This document shows, piece by piece, positions 1 through 11,004 of a stretch of DNA of 49,184 nt (its first letter is position 1; every line of letters begins with the position of its first letter). The notes under the pieces were generated by a model that worked only from the letters and a program-made list of their open reading frames with translations, was not told the DNA's origin and made no database searches. Both the position numbers and the translations under genes were made by a program. The stretch comes from Cylindrotheca closterium. Its lineage: Eukaryota > Bacillariophyta > Bacillariophyceae > Bacillariales > Bacillariaceae. The stretch lies in contig CAKOGP040002380.1 of the NCBI GenBank assembly GCA_933822405.4, forward strand, positions 74,013-123,196. Reading direction: 5' to 3'.

Positions 1-2254
1 TGTGAAGAAGGCTCGCTTGGTGCATTCTCATTGCTGGGATTGACAGCGTCAGCAGTGTAGCCTTCGTCGAACGGAGTATCTTCTTTCTCCTCCTCCTCCT
101 TCTTGTTCACACCTTCCCCAGCAGCAGCAGCAGCAGCAGAGGGAGAAACCCGATGATATTCTTCGCGAGTCTTTTGCTGAATCTCTCGATAGCTACGATT
201 CTGCTTGTTTTGTTGCAAGTAGAGTTGATCGAGTGGGTTGACAATCCGTCCCGCCGAAAATTGAAATTCCGAAGCGCCCGACTTGCGTTGGAGCAAATCT
301 TGCTGTTCGGCTTCGTAGGCAGCCTTGCTCGATGCACTTTGGGCTTCCAATTGAGCAAAGCCCAAGTTCTTTTCCTTGGCCACTCGGCGTTGTCGAATAG
401 CTTCCAATTCAGCATCCTTGGACATTCGAATGCTCCTAATGTCAGTACTGGAAGATCGAGTGTTGACCACCAAATTTGGCTTTGGTGACTTGGGAGAAGC
501 GACTTCCTTGGCCGCCACCACGAACTCTTCCGATGGTCCACCGCGTTCGCTCATATTGTCCACCATGAGTTCATCGGCCGAAGTGTTCATGGGACCTTCC
601 AAAACACCGGCCATTTCGGCTTCTTCGCTCATTGTTGGTTGTAGCCCATCATCAGCATCAGCAACAGTATCTTCCTTCTTATTGATATTGGCGCTCGTTG
701 TGACATCTTCAGCAGCGACGGGACTGGCTACTTGTTCCATGGTTGGCATTGCAAGAGTTTCCTTCATTGTTGCTGGATCACCGCCAGAACACACCGAATT
801 GGATGCCGATCCTGTGGCTGTCAATGGTGTCAACGGTTGCGTCGAAATGGTGGCATTTGCCGTCATTCCTCCGTTGGGGCTCTTTGGATCTGATGACCTG
901 CTCTTGTTGCTTCGTTTACGTGGTAGGACGGGAACCCTGCCACGAACCATGTATCGTTTTTGGAGCGCAATTACTTTTCCTTTGGCCTTGGGACCCAAAG
1001 CTTCTGTAGCTTTTTGTGCTGCAACCTTGGCATCGTAGGCTTCATCGAGTTCAATAAAGGCCACCTTAGGTGGATATCTTGGATCGTAGTAAATTGTCTT
1101 CTTGGAGGTCAGCATGTTTGGAACAATCTTGGCCGCTGCCTTGGTGGCTGCTTTAATCTCGGGTGGTGGGTCATTTTTGCCTACCAGCAATCCAAAGACA
1201 AAATCCATTTCCAATAGCTTTTGTTCAGCCTTGCGTTGGGACTCGGGATGTAGTTGATTCTGAATCATGGTTTCCTGTTCCAGCTTCTTTGCACGGTCTC
1301 GTTCCTTTTGCTGCTCCATGGCTAATTGTTCGTAGGCCATAGTGGGACTTGTGACCACTGCCGGTGACGTAGCTTGTTGTGCTAGTTGAGGACTGGTGGC
1401 GGTACCAGTCGTCATGGTCCCAATTTCGATTTCATCTTGACTATCGTCACCACCTCCAATCTTTCTCCACTCCATATTTCCATTTCGGTGGGCGTCATCA
1501 ATTTGAATTTGGAGATTCTTGTTGATCGTTTTCTTGAGCTGACGAGAATTGCGTCCTGCCAGACCTCGGTTGCGCAGTGCTTCCAACTCCAATTCTTTGG
1601 AGGTCCTAGTTTCGTGCATCTTGCGTTCGGCTGCAGCTAGTTGAGGGACACCTGGTTCAAAGAATCCCTTGTCCTTGTCAGATGGCATGTCTTGCAATTG
1701 CGATTGCGATTGTTGCTGCTTCACTTTCTCAGCATCAATTGTCTTGATCAGACTGAGTGCATCTTCGACTGACTCGTTCAATTTGTCGCTGGTGGCGGCG
1801 TTCGAGTTGACAGGAATCTCATCGTCTGGCGAGGCTTCAACACCATTTTGGTTGTCCAACTCGCCATTATCCGCGTCATCAAAGTCCATATCAACATCAT
1901 CTTCCGAAACCACATCTTCTGCTTTTGGTGATGAAGATGAAAAGAGCCAGTCTTCCAAATTGGCCGCAGATAACGCGCTTTCCTTCTTGTCTTGGACATC
2001 TTCGCCATCGTCCTTTACTACGCCTCCATCGTTATGATCACCATCATCCGCTCCCCATTCGCTATCCGATTCCAATACGGAACTGCAATCATCGAGAGCG
2101 GATTCATCATAGATTCCGCCATCTCCAGCAACTTCTTCATCGTCGGAAACAACCATGGGAATGTCGTTTTTGATAGATGCTTCGTTTGGTGAATTGATTT
2201 CATCAACAGGAATTAAATCTAGATTCATTGCTTGAGTCGCCATCTTATTGCTCA
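1..2254 (-). CDS. Acidic low-complexity protein, 3' end beyond window
   Basis: An uninterrupted minus-strand frame runs from ATG at 2254 to the window edge (751 codons, no stop), so the C-terminus is missing. I recognise no domain. The N-terminal ~170 residues are strongly acidic (Asp/Glu clusters such as DVDMDFDDAD). A short charged motif of the form R-x-SK-x-x-ELEA-x-R-x-R occurs near residue 215 and again near residue 615, which suggests an internal helical repeat. Between them are Gln/Lys/Glu-rich helical stretches, a basic patch around nt 900-960 and Ser/Thr/Pro-rich linkers. An Ala run (nt ~120-140) and a Lys-Glu run lie near the edge. There is no signal peptide or membrane segment, so a nuclear or cytosolic scaffold is plausible, but this is inference. 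The next ATG in frame is four codons downstream. Codon-level continuity was read by hand over the full length. Confidence 0.75.
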
Positions 2255-3302
2255 TTAAAATTTTGTTTCAGCTGAGATGTTTGATGTTTAGAAACTATTA
2301 TGTGTTCTACTTCCAACAAATACTTTGCAAAAACAACGTCGGAGGTTGGCGATGCGCTGAGGGATTTCAAATTTAAATCCAAATTCAATCTTTTACCGGA
2401 AGGATTGCAGTTGAAAAGTCCCACGGAAGGTGATATTGAATTTTATGATGATGATGATGGCTTATTCTATCGTATTATTGCTTTCGGTTTTGGTTTCTGA
2501 AAATGTCTGACAACTCTCTTGCGAGAGTGCGCCACTTGGCAATATTTTTCGGTATTTTGGTGAGCGAACTCATTCAAATCAGTGTTGTCCAACCAGATGT
2601 CTGCGACAAACGCCGGCCGGGTTCCGTTCAACGATTTCAAAACCGACCTTTTGGACGGAGGGAAGGAAGGACGGTACTTGTCTAGGCCGAAATGATGTGG
2701 ATGAAATGAGAAAAGAAGGTTGAACCGTGGTTGAACAAAAGGCGATACCGCGACTCGCACCATATCGCTAATAGTGGCAATCGATGAAAGGCTTGTCAAG
2801 CAGTTGCCAAGGCATATTCATTTACAGCGTATTCATGACCTTCAGCTGTTCGCTAATACATAGTACTGTTGGAAGGCAGAACGACATTTGAAACTCCTGA
2901 CTGCTGGTGGTGGGTGTCTCTGCACCTTCCTCCTTGCTTCTTCTCGCCTCGTGATTAAATCATTCGTCTGCCTATTTCACTCTTGTGCATGATCGTTTGT
3001 TACAACGAGACTTGAGATAATGCTGCTATGAAACATACCCGTACTGTACTCCTTTTTATATATGGACATTCTGGTCTTGAAATGCCAAGAGCGGGAACAA
3101 GAAGATATCGCAAAGGGATAGTTTGTCGGATATTTGCAATAAGTAATCACATTTCTTGGTCATCATACAGGCTTTTCTTTTACGTACATAAAACAACATA
3201 ACGCGAATTCCTTTCCGCCGCCGAATTAAACTCTCCTCCTCTTCCACCAAAAGTGCCGAACTTTCATATTTTCTCCTATCACTGTATATTTCAGATTGCA
3301 CC
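2255..3302. other. Divergent intergenic region
   Basis: About 1 kb lies between two divergently transcribed genes. Short open frames occur on both strands but none has recognisable composition or a convincing start. The last ~210 bases (from ~3091) are duplicated upstream of the next gene at ~6983-7224 and are treated separately as the shared promoter/5'UTR block. A short GAT microsatellite lies near 2444-2460. Nothing else is supported. Confidence 0.5.
3091..3302 (+). repeat. Duplicated promoter/5'UTR block, copy 1
   Basis: This block directly upstream of the first surface-protein ATG recurs at 6983-7224 upstream of the second. Shared stretches include GAAGATATCGCAAAGGGATA, the segment with GCGAATTCCTTTCCGCCGCC, and TCACTGTATATTTCAGA immediately before CACCATGGACGG. 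The two copies differ by a few small indels. The block presumably carries the core promoter and leader of both genes; TATTTCAG just before the ATG could also be a 5'UTR splice acceptor. Confidence 0.7.
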
Positions 3303-6300
3303 ATGGACGGTTCCATCACCAAAAGCAGCAAGAGATCAAGAAGCAGCGGTAGCAGATCCTCAAGAAGAAGATCTCGTCGTACTAGCAGCACAAGCAACAG
3401 TCCAAAGAGGAGCAACGAACCGCGTCGAACCAAGAAAAGCAAAGAAGAACATGAAGCCAAGGATAAAGCTCGAGCCGAGCGTGACAGTGGTACCTCTAGG
3501 GCAAATGCCGTCGATCATACTGGCGTAGTAGCAGCAGCACCAGTGGAACCAACGAAAGGCCGCAGCAACAAATATCGAAGTAGCAAAAGAAAAAGCCAAG
3601 AACAACAACAAGAAGATCAATACACCAAGGATGCTGCTGCAAAGGTGAACAATCTCATGGATCGAATGAGCGAACCCATTACTGGACCAATGCCGGGTGC
3701 ACATGCGGATTCACGTGGAACTCAGGAGGCAAAAGACAAAAGCTCTGGAAAAGAACGATTCCGCAGACCTGTGGGAACCCAATCTGTGTTTACGGTGGAA
3801 GAACGAGCGAGACTTGAAGCTGACAAGGGAGACAATATGGATGGACTTTTGATGGCGAATGCTGTAGACAGCAACGATACCGACCTTGCTATGGCACTAC
3901 TCAATTCGATGCTTGATCAGAACGAAGACCCAAGTGGTGGTGACAAAGCATTGAAAACATTGAGACGCGAGTTTGAGTTCAAGGAAAAGAAGCGTCAACA
4001 AGAAATCGATGAGCTCAATCGGCGTCTAGCCAAAAAGAAGGCGGAAGAAGAAGAACGAAAGAAGCGACGAAAGCAAATCATCAAAATTATGATCTGCGTT
4101 TTTGTTCTCATTGCCGCCGGAATCGGTGCAGTCTACGCTGGTGCAATCTTTGCTTTGAACAGGGATGAAGCAATCCCTAACGATGAAAGCAGCAAAGCCT
4201 CAGATGCGCCTACAACTGGGACTCAATCTGTTTCGCCTTCGGAAGGTCCTACAGCCATCTTTCAACTCTACGATCCACCAAGTCTGGAAGACTGTGAACT
4301 CGTGGCCCTGAACCGTACTTCCCCCGAGGAACGAGCCGAATTGGATCAATTTAACTTTGGTCTTACCATTGATGTCACTTTGGAAACGGAGGAGGACATC
4401 AATACGAGTCAAGTCTTTACCCTAGCCTCAGCCATTCAACAGAAGCTTGTTCCTCTGTTGATTGGTTGTTCCGATATCAGTCGTCGCAACTTGGTAGAGG
4501 CAGATACCTCCATGATCCGAGGTGCCTCTCAGAACCATAGACTTCTTGCATTTGGCGAGAATCTTCGTGAGAAACGCTATGTGATTAGGGATGCCTTTGT
4601 AAAGGGAACGCTACAGGACGCTGACTGTACCGAAACTCGATTCACGGCGCAATGCCACAGAGTGTTTTTGGAACTCTCCGTATTCTTGAAGGGACCAATT
4701 CCACCCTTTCAGATTATCACATTGATCTCCGAAGCTGAGAAAGAATTGATTGCGGAAGGTGAAGAAAATAACTTGAAAGTTCCATTGGAATTGGAGTTTC
4801 CCTTCTTTGCCGTTCGATTGGTTGAAGGTATTAGTAACCTCTCACCAACAACGACACCTTCTTCGATGCCAACGGGAATTCCAAGCATCCCACCTTCGGA
4901 TGTGCCATCCGAGACTCCCACTGGAGGTTCTGGTCCGGGTGGTCCAGGTGGTCCGGGTGCTCCAACATCTCCAACACTAGCTCCCGTTATTAGCGAAGGT
5001 GAAGGAAGTATGCAGCCTAGTTCCGTTCCTTCCGAGTCTCCATCTGAATTTCCAACTTCGGCTCCGGTATCTGGTCCAACACTTCCAGCAACACCACGTC
5101 CTACTGCATTGCCATCTTCTGCACCAAGTCTTGTGCCTACAATTTCCCCTTCTTCGGCACCAACATTGGCTCCTGTGATTGGCCCAACTCCTCCACCGTC
5201 GAGCCAACCCAGCGTAGTACCATCTGTTGGACCGAGTTTGGTTCCATCATCCAAGCCGAGTAGGGCTCCTTCTTCCCTACCATCAATGTGGCCATCAATG
5301 AGGCCATCTTCCGATCCATCAACGAAGCCATCAACGAAACCATCTGTCGCTCCGTCAATGAAGCCTTCTATGGTTCCTTCGGAAGCTCCCAGTGGATCTC
5401 CGTCAGCCAAATTATGCTACTGTTTGCTCTCAGACTCCTGTGACAGTCCCATTTCTCGCGTTACGATTGGTTGTGGTTCTTGCGCTGCTAGCCAATCTTG
5501 TGTGAATCTATCTGGAACAGGAACAATTGGAGAGAATTCTTGCCTCGAGGCAAACGCTTGCGATGGAACAACTCTGGGCACTATTGGCGATGGCAGCTGT
5601 ACTCTGGCGAATGCATGCAATGGCGCAGACATGGGTACTATTGCCGGTGGTAGTTGCACCGGATTGGATGCTTGCAATGGCGCTACCGGGACGAGGATCC
5701 TCGGCGGTAGCTGCCTTGTTACAAATTCTTGCAATGCCGCACAAGTGGATATCATTGCCACCGGTAGCTGCACTGGATTGAATGCTTGCACTAACGCTGC
5801 CGGGACACGAATCGGCGCTGGTAGCTGCCTTGCTGAAAATTCTTGCAATGGAGCGACGACCGATATTGGCACCGGAAGCTGCACAACAACAAGAAGTTGT
5901 GCTCTGCGGGAAATAACAGCTCTTGATGGGAGTTGCGTTGGAGAAAATTCGTGTCGGAATGATGCGAATGGATCGCTCGGTGCTCTGGATGTTGGAGCTG
6001 ACTCTTGTGACAGTGCTTACGGATGTTTCTCACAAAGTGGAACAGTAAGAGATACGTCTTGTCTCGGTGATTATGCATGTGCAGGACGGAGTGTACTGGA
6101 TATTGGAGAAGGCAGTTGCACAGTGGTCAACTCTTGCTCAGGTGAAGAAGATGCATCGGGCACTGTACCCTCTACCTTTGCGAAACCAATCAAAGTGGGA
6201 GCAGGTACTTGTACAGGATCAGGTTCCTGTCGCGGACGCGAGTTGGATGCTGGTGCGGCCAGCTGCATTGCTGCTTATAGCTGTGATGGCTTTGGCAACC

Positions 6301-6798
6301 AGGGCGGTACTATCAAATTAGATCCTTCCAAGACAGGGGCACTCACTGTGGGGGATGGTTCGTGTACCGGCTTGAATGGGTGCTTGTCGTATAGTGGGAA
6401 AGTCGAGGCAACATCGTGCACTGGCGAGAATGCGTGTGCCGGACGAAATGTATTGACTATTGGAGAAGACAGCTGCAAGGGAGCAGGGGCTTGCTCAGGT
6501 TTAGTAAGCGACCAAGGGAAGGATATAGTTCCAACTGATTCTGCAGCCATTAGATCGATGACAGTCGGCAGCGGCAGTTGCAATTGCGTTGGGTAAGTAA
6601 CAAAATAATTGTTTCTGTGGTATCTCACCATTACAGTGGCACTGACATATGCATATTTTTATTCTCTCCTCCAGTTGTTGCGTGTGCATGACTGTAGTTG
6701 GTGATGACAAATGCAATACACTCAGCAACAACGCAGCCTTCGGCGCGTGTTGCAATTATAACGGTGATCTCCTACTTCCATCTTCGATTTTACCCTAG
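3303..6798 (+). CDS. Type II membrane protein with PSxxP stalk and Cys-repeat ectodomain
   Basis: Two exons, 3303-6592 and 6675-6798, are joined over an 82-bp intron (donor GTAAGT at 6593, acceptor CTCCAG ending 6674), giving ~1137 aa. Order: a basic Ser/Arg/Lys cytosolic region (1-250) with an ITGPMPGAH motif near 122; a charged coiled-coil-like stretch (226-257); one membrane span (259-285) with no cleavable signal; a globular part (290-515); a Pro/Ser/Thr stalk of PSxxP repeats (515-700); then about 15 Cys repeats of ~18-20 residues with the pattern GSC-x4-5-SC/AC. Stalks and Cys repeats of this kind are common in diatom cell-surface proteins; an extracellular or wall-facing role is inferred. 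Without splicing the frame stops at 6596; exon 2 adds a further Cys-rich tail (CC, CMT, ACC) in the same style, which supports the intron. It is paralogous to the next gene only in its N-terminal third and general design. Confidence 0.85.
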
Positions 6799-6982
6799 TA
6801 ATCTTAGAACCATAATCTTCGTGAAATCTAGTTGTGAACTTCCATGTACATCGCATCCCAATGAATACAATGCCAAGCATACCTGTACTCTACGTCACTA
6901 TCATATCTTTGTACCCAGAAAGAAGGCACCCTGCGTCTGCGCTCTCCTCATTATACTGTAAGCGAGAGCGGGACAAAATGGA
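6799..6982. other. Short spacer after first surface-protein gene
   Basis: This 3' flank lies between the spliced stop codon at 6798 and the start of the second promoter block. It is AT-rich with no coding signal that I trust. Confidence 0.4.
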
Positions 6983-7224
6983 ACATGGAAGATATCGCAA
7001 AGGGATAGTTTGCCGGATATTTGCAATAAGTAATCACATTTCTTGGTCATCATATGTACAGGCTTTTCTTCTACGTATCTCGCGGTACACAATGAACCAT
7101 TTTATTTGACAATAATAACAAAACGCGAATTCCTTTCCGCCGCCGAAACTCATCCTCTTCCACCAAAATTATAAGCGCCGAACTTTCATATTTTCTCCCA
7201 TCACTGTATATTTCAGACTGCACC
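6983..7224 (+). repeat. Duplicated promoter/5'UTR block, copy 2
   Basis: This is the second copy of the 3091-3302 block. It carries ~30 extra bases around 7075-7115 (including GTACACAATGAACCATTT) that are absent from copy 1. Identity is high again from GCGAATTCC through the ATG and continues into the coding region, so the duplication or conversion tract spans promoter and N-terminal codons. Confidence 0.7.
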
Positions 7225-10200
7225 ATGGACGGTTCCATCACCAAAAGCAGCAAGAGATCAAGAAGCAGCGGTAGCAGATCCTCGAGAAGAAGATCTCGTC
7301 GTACTAGCAGCACAAGCAACAGTCCAAAGAGGAGCAACGAACCGCGTCGAACCAAGAAAAGCAAAGAAGAACATGAAGCCAAGGATAAAGCTCGAGCCGA
7401 GCGTGACTGTGGTACCTCTAGGGCAAATGCCGTCGATCATACTGGCGTAGTAGCAGCAGCACCAGTGGAACCAACGAAAGGCCGCAGCAACAAATATCGA
7501 AGTAGCAAAAGAAAAAGCCAACAAGATAGAGTATCCAAGGAGGATGCTGTCGCAAAGGCAATGAACTTCATGAATCGAGCATCCGGCGATCTTATAACTG
7601 GACCGATGCCTGGTGCACATCCGGAATCTCGTGGAACCGAACCGAATACCAAAGACACCAAAAGTTTTGAACAGGAGGGCACCAAGCGAAGCGAAGCGGA
7701 AGGCGAGGCCAATAAGAAGGTGCCGGATAGTGCCGATGTTATGGATTATGCGGATGCAGTAGAACCGATCAATGGTCGCAGCAAGCATCGACGTGGCAAA
7801 CGAAAAAGCCAACAAGATCGATACACCAAGGATGCTGTTGCAAAGGTGAACAATCTCATGGATCGAATGAGTGAACCCATTACTGGACCAATGCCGGGTG
7901 CACATGCGGATTCACGTGGAACCCAAGAGGCAAAAGACAAAAGCTCTGGAAAAGAGCGATTTCGCAGACCTGTGGGAACCCAATCTGTGTTTACGGTGGA
8001 AGAACGAGCGAGACTTGAAGCTTATAAGGGTGACAATATGGATGGACTTTTGATGGCCAATGCTGTAGACAGCAACGATGCCGACCTTGCCATGGCGCTA
8101 CTCAATTCGATGCTTGATCAGAACGGCGACGCAAGTGGTGGTGCTTCGACAACTTTGGACATGTCTATGGATGTAACTACGTCTGACGATAATTCAAGCA
8201 GAAGGACAAGGGATAATAATGAAGATTCGAACGGAAGAGACTGGGAACGTTTCAAGCAGAACAAGAGTGTTCGAATATGTTGCTACCTTCTTTGTTTCGT
8301 TGTCCTTGCGATTGGCGCTGTTGCAGCTTGGCTTGCCACGCGTAACGATGCATCCAATGAACCGTCACAAGTCGGTGGTATTCCAAATACAGAGAATGTA
8401 ACGAATGTGCCAATGAATACCGTCACTCCAACTGAGGATTCTTTTGCGATTACTTCCACAAGTGGAGCTCCTAGTGAGTCTCCTAATAACGACGTTGAGG
8501 TTGCGTTTGAACCACCATCGATAGAAGACTGTGCCGCCATTGCCAGTGGAAATGCAATACAAGGTCAAGGAACAATGCCAGTACAAAACTATGAGCTTGA
8601 GCTCGATGCCACGTCGTTTCTTCCCATGGATCTGAGCATTTCAGCCGGAATCATTGAGGATAAACTTCGAGAATTGATGGCTCCAGCACTCACTGGATGC
8701 AATCAAATCGTACGAAAGTTGCGATATCATCGCCATTTGGATGGTGGAGTCTTTGCGTACGCAGTTGGAAATGTGGCAGTCGATGCATCGGGAATCGAGC
8801 AAGTACAATGTATTGATGATTCCAATCCGCAGTGTCATCGTGTTATTGTGGCACTTGGAATTGCTGTAAAGGATGCATCAGTGAAGGTCGTGGATGTTAT
8901 TGGGGAACTCAGTGCCTTTTTTGGTGGTGGTTCTCTGGAGGAAAAACTTGAATTGGTTGGACTCTATGGCAGTATCCTTGTTGTGAATTTGGGATCCGTC
9001 GATCCAACTTCATCCCCTAGCATCAGTGACAAGTCTCCCTCAGCGGAGCCAACTACAGCACCATCAGTTGCTTTTCCCACGCAGAGGGAAGAAACCACAA
9101 GACCAAGTGCAAGTCCAGAACCAGAGCCACCTTCTTCGATGCCAATTCAATCACCCTCTGAATCTCCATCTGAGTATCCAACCTTGGCTCCTGTGTCTGG
9201 ACCAACTCTTCCGCCAACTCCACAACCGACAGCATTGCCTAGTTCAAGCCCTTCTCTTTCTCCAACAAGCATGCCATCACAATTTCCAACCACTGCAACG
9301 GTTATTGATATCTCAACCCCAGCGCCTTCTCAGATGCCTTCACAAATGCCCTCTAGGAGTCTTTCCCTGAATCCATCCTCCATTTCATCGCTGGTACCAA
9401 GCAATACACCAAGCAATAAACCAAGCAACGTTCCGAGCAATATACAAAGCAATAAACCAAGCAACGTTCCGAGCAATATACCAAGCAATAAGCCAAGCAA
9501 CGTGCCGAGCAATACACCAAGCAATAAGCCAAGCAACGTGCCGAGCAATAAACCAAGCAACATTCCGAGCACAGAGCCATCATCAGAGCCATCACAAGTT
9601 GTATTTTCATGTTTCGAATCCAACACAGAGCTCTCTGGCGCAGTTGACGAGTGGTTCCAGTCTTCCGAGTTACAGGCAGCCGTCGAGGTAAAATATGGAC
9701 CGATCGGAGACTGGTGTTTTGGAGCAGGTGTCACTAGCATGAGCAACCTTTTCCGCAATCGCCCGTCTTTTGATGAGGATATTGGAAACTGGGATGTTTC
9801 TTCCGTGACAGACATGTCTAGAATGTTCCTCAATCAATTTTCCACAGCCTCCTCCTTCAACCAAGATATCTCATCATGGGACGTTTCTTCGGTAACCAAC
9901 ATGGAATTTATGTTCTACCGCGCAAGATCCTTCAACCAAAACTTGAATTCTTGGGATGTTTCATCCGTCACTGATATGCTGTGGATGTTCAACGAAGCAA
10001 GGTCTTTTGATGGAGACATATCATCATGGGATGTATCTTCTGTAACAGACATGGGACAAATGTTTGTCAGTGCGCGTGCATTCAATGGGGACATTTCAAG
10101 ATGGAACGTTTCCTCCGTGATCAGCATGGATGGCATGTTCTCACAAGCATCGTCTTTCGACCAAGACATATCTTCATGGGACGTATCTTCAGTCCTCAAC

Positions 10201-10470
10201 ACATTGCAAATGTTTGGTGGAGCATCATCCTTCAACCAAGATATATCCTCGTGGGAGCTTTCTTCTGTCGTATCCATAATTGGAATGTTCGATGGAGCAT
10301 CTTCCTTCAACCAGAATCTTTGTCCCTGGGGCTCAGTTTTACCCAGCAATGTAGTGGTGAAAAATGCGATTCCTTTCGATGTGTTTGGTAGCACCAGTTG
10401 CCCTTCCGAATCCAATCCAGATGTCTCTTCAAATCCTAAAGGTCCCTTTTGCCACATTTGCCAGCCATAA
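7225..10470 (+). CDS. Type II membrane protein with PSxxP stalk and BspA/DUF285 ectodomain
   Basis: 1081 aa in one exon, with ATG in the same CACCATGG context as its neighbour. Residues 1-~90 are almost identical to the upstream paralogue. A module containing KRKSQQDR and ITGPMPGAH is present twice here (residues ~86-145 and ~184-239) but once in the paralogue. One membrane span lies at ~349-371 ([20 protein letters not shown]). A globular region (~420-590) and a Pro/Ser stalk (~593-790), partly built from [11 protein letters not shown] repeats, follow. The C-terminal domain (~796-1050) has about seven repeats of the [13 protein letters not shown] type (DUF285/BspA-like), the last ones degenerate, then a Cys pair in PFCHIC. 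Surface exposure and binding or adhesion are inferred from the family. The juxtamembrane and globular parts are much more divergent from the paralogue than the N-terminus. Confidence 0.88.
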   Translation: MDGSITKSSKRSRSSGSRSSRRRSRRTSSTSNSPKRSNEPRRTKKSKEEHEAKDKARAERDCGTSRANAVDHTGVVAAAPVEPTKGRSNKYRSSKRKSQQDRVSKEDAVAKAMNFMNRASGDLITGPMPGAHPESRGTEPNTKDTKSFEQEGTKRSEAEGEANKKVPDSADVMDYADAVEPINGRSKHRRGKRKSQQDRYTKDAVAKVNNLMDRMSEPITGPMPGAHADSRGTQEAKDKSSGKERFRRPVGTQSVFTVEERARLEAYKGDNMDGLLMANAVDSNDADLAMALLNSMLDQNGDASGGASTTLDMSMDVTTSDDNSSRRTRDNNEDSNGRDWERFKQNKSVRICCYLLCFVVLAIGAVAAWLATRNDASNEPSQVGGIPNTENVTNVPMNTVTPTEDSFAITSTSGAPSESPNNDVEVAFEPPSIEDCAAIASGNAIQGQGTMPVQNYELELDATSFLPMDLSISAGIIEDKLRELMAPALTGCNQIVRKLRYHRHLDGGVFAYAVGNVAVDASGIEQVQCIDDSNPQCHRVIVALGIAVKDASVKVVDVIGELSAFFGGGSLEEKLELVGLYGSILVVNLGSVDPTSSPSISDKSPSAEPTTAPSVAFPTQREETTRPSASPEPEPPSSMPIQSPSESPSEYPTLAPVSGPTLPPTPQPTALPSSSPSLSPTSMPSQFPTTATVIDISTPAPSQMPSQMPSRSLSLNPSSISSLVPSNTPSNKPSNVPSNIQSNKPSNVPSNIPSNKPSNVPSNTPSNKPSNVPSNKPSNIPSTEPSSEPSQVVFSCFESNTELSGAVDEWFQSSELQAAVEVKYGPIGDWCFGAGVTSMSNLFRNRPSFDEDIGNWDVSSVTDMSRMFLNQFSTASSFNQDISSWDVSSVTNMEFMFYRARSFNQNLNSWDVSSVTDMLWMFNEARSFDGDISSWDVSSVTDMGQMFVSARAFNGDISRWNVSSVISMDGMFSQASSFDQDISSWDVSSVLNTLQMFGGASSFNQDISSWELSSVVSIIGMFDGASSFNQNLCPWGSVLPSNVVVKNAIPFDVFGSTSCPSESNPDVSSNPKGPFCHICQP
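9397..9570 (+). repeat. In-frame tandem repeat encoding [11 protein letters not shown] stalk
   Basis: Repeats built on a 12-nt unit (AGCAATAAACCA / AGCAACGTTCCG / AGCAATATACCA) alternate into a ~36-nt higher-order unit repeated four to five times. The reading frame is preserved, so repeat number probably sets stalk length and may vary between alleles. Confidence 0.85.
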
Positions 10471-11004
10471 ATTTGAATCGAACACGGAGCTCTCTGACGC
10501 AGTTTGACGAGTTGTTTGAGTCTCCAGAGCCAAAGACATTGATCGAGGCCCAATATGCTGATGTTACCAATGTCGTGAATACCCTGTTTGAAAGGTGTTA
10601 TAATTTCAATGAGGAGATTGGAAAATGAGACGTTTCTTCTGTGGCTGAGTTGTCGGGGATGTTCAACCAAGACATTTCATCATGGGATGTTTCTTCAGTT
10701 ACTGACGTGGGACGAAATCATCATGGCTGCACAGAGTATTAGTCAAGACACCATATCATCATGCGATGTTTCTTCTGTCACAAATATGAACCAGATTTTC
10801 AACGGTGCAACATCCTTCAATCAAGACTTGCCATCCTGTGGGGCTCGCGCCTTGCAAGCAATACCAATTTTAGACAGCCGTATATTGGGGCGACGAGTGG
10901 ACTATGCGTTTATGGCAACAGCAACTGCGCTGCGCCCTTCACAAGAATCCAATCTAGACCTCTCTTCGAATCAACGAGTGCCATTTTGCCACATTTGTAA
11001 CTAA
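10471..11004 (+). pseudogene. Decayed tandem copy of the DUF285 C-terminal domain
   Basis: Starting one base after the stop codon of the preceding gene, the sequence aligns with that gene from its FESNTELS segment (nt ~9613) onward. A single extra T near 10503-10505 breaks the frame, and the codon matching the first repeat Trp is TGA (10626-10628). Repeat words [12 protein letters not shown] and [11 protein letters not shown] survive in shifted frames. The end matches the parent C-terminus (SN-x-D-x-SSN-x-x-x-PFCHIC versus [17 protein letters not shown]). It lacks promoter, N-terminus, membrane span and stalk. This looks like unequal crossing-over that duplicated only the ectodomain, followed by decay. 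Confidence 0.8.

Noticed and set aside
4709..5410. Long minus-strand frame with DG repeats opposite the first surface-protein stalk
   Set aside because: It is the mirror of the Pro/Ser codon repeats; no independent coding signal.
9330..9833. Minus-strand frame with LLG repeats opposite the second stalk
   Set aside because: Same reason: antisense of a simple in-frame repeat.
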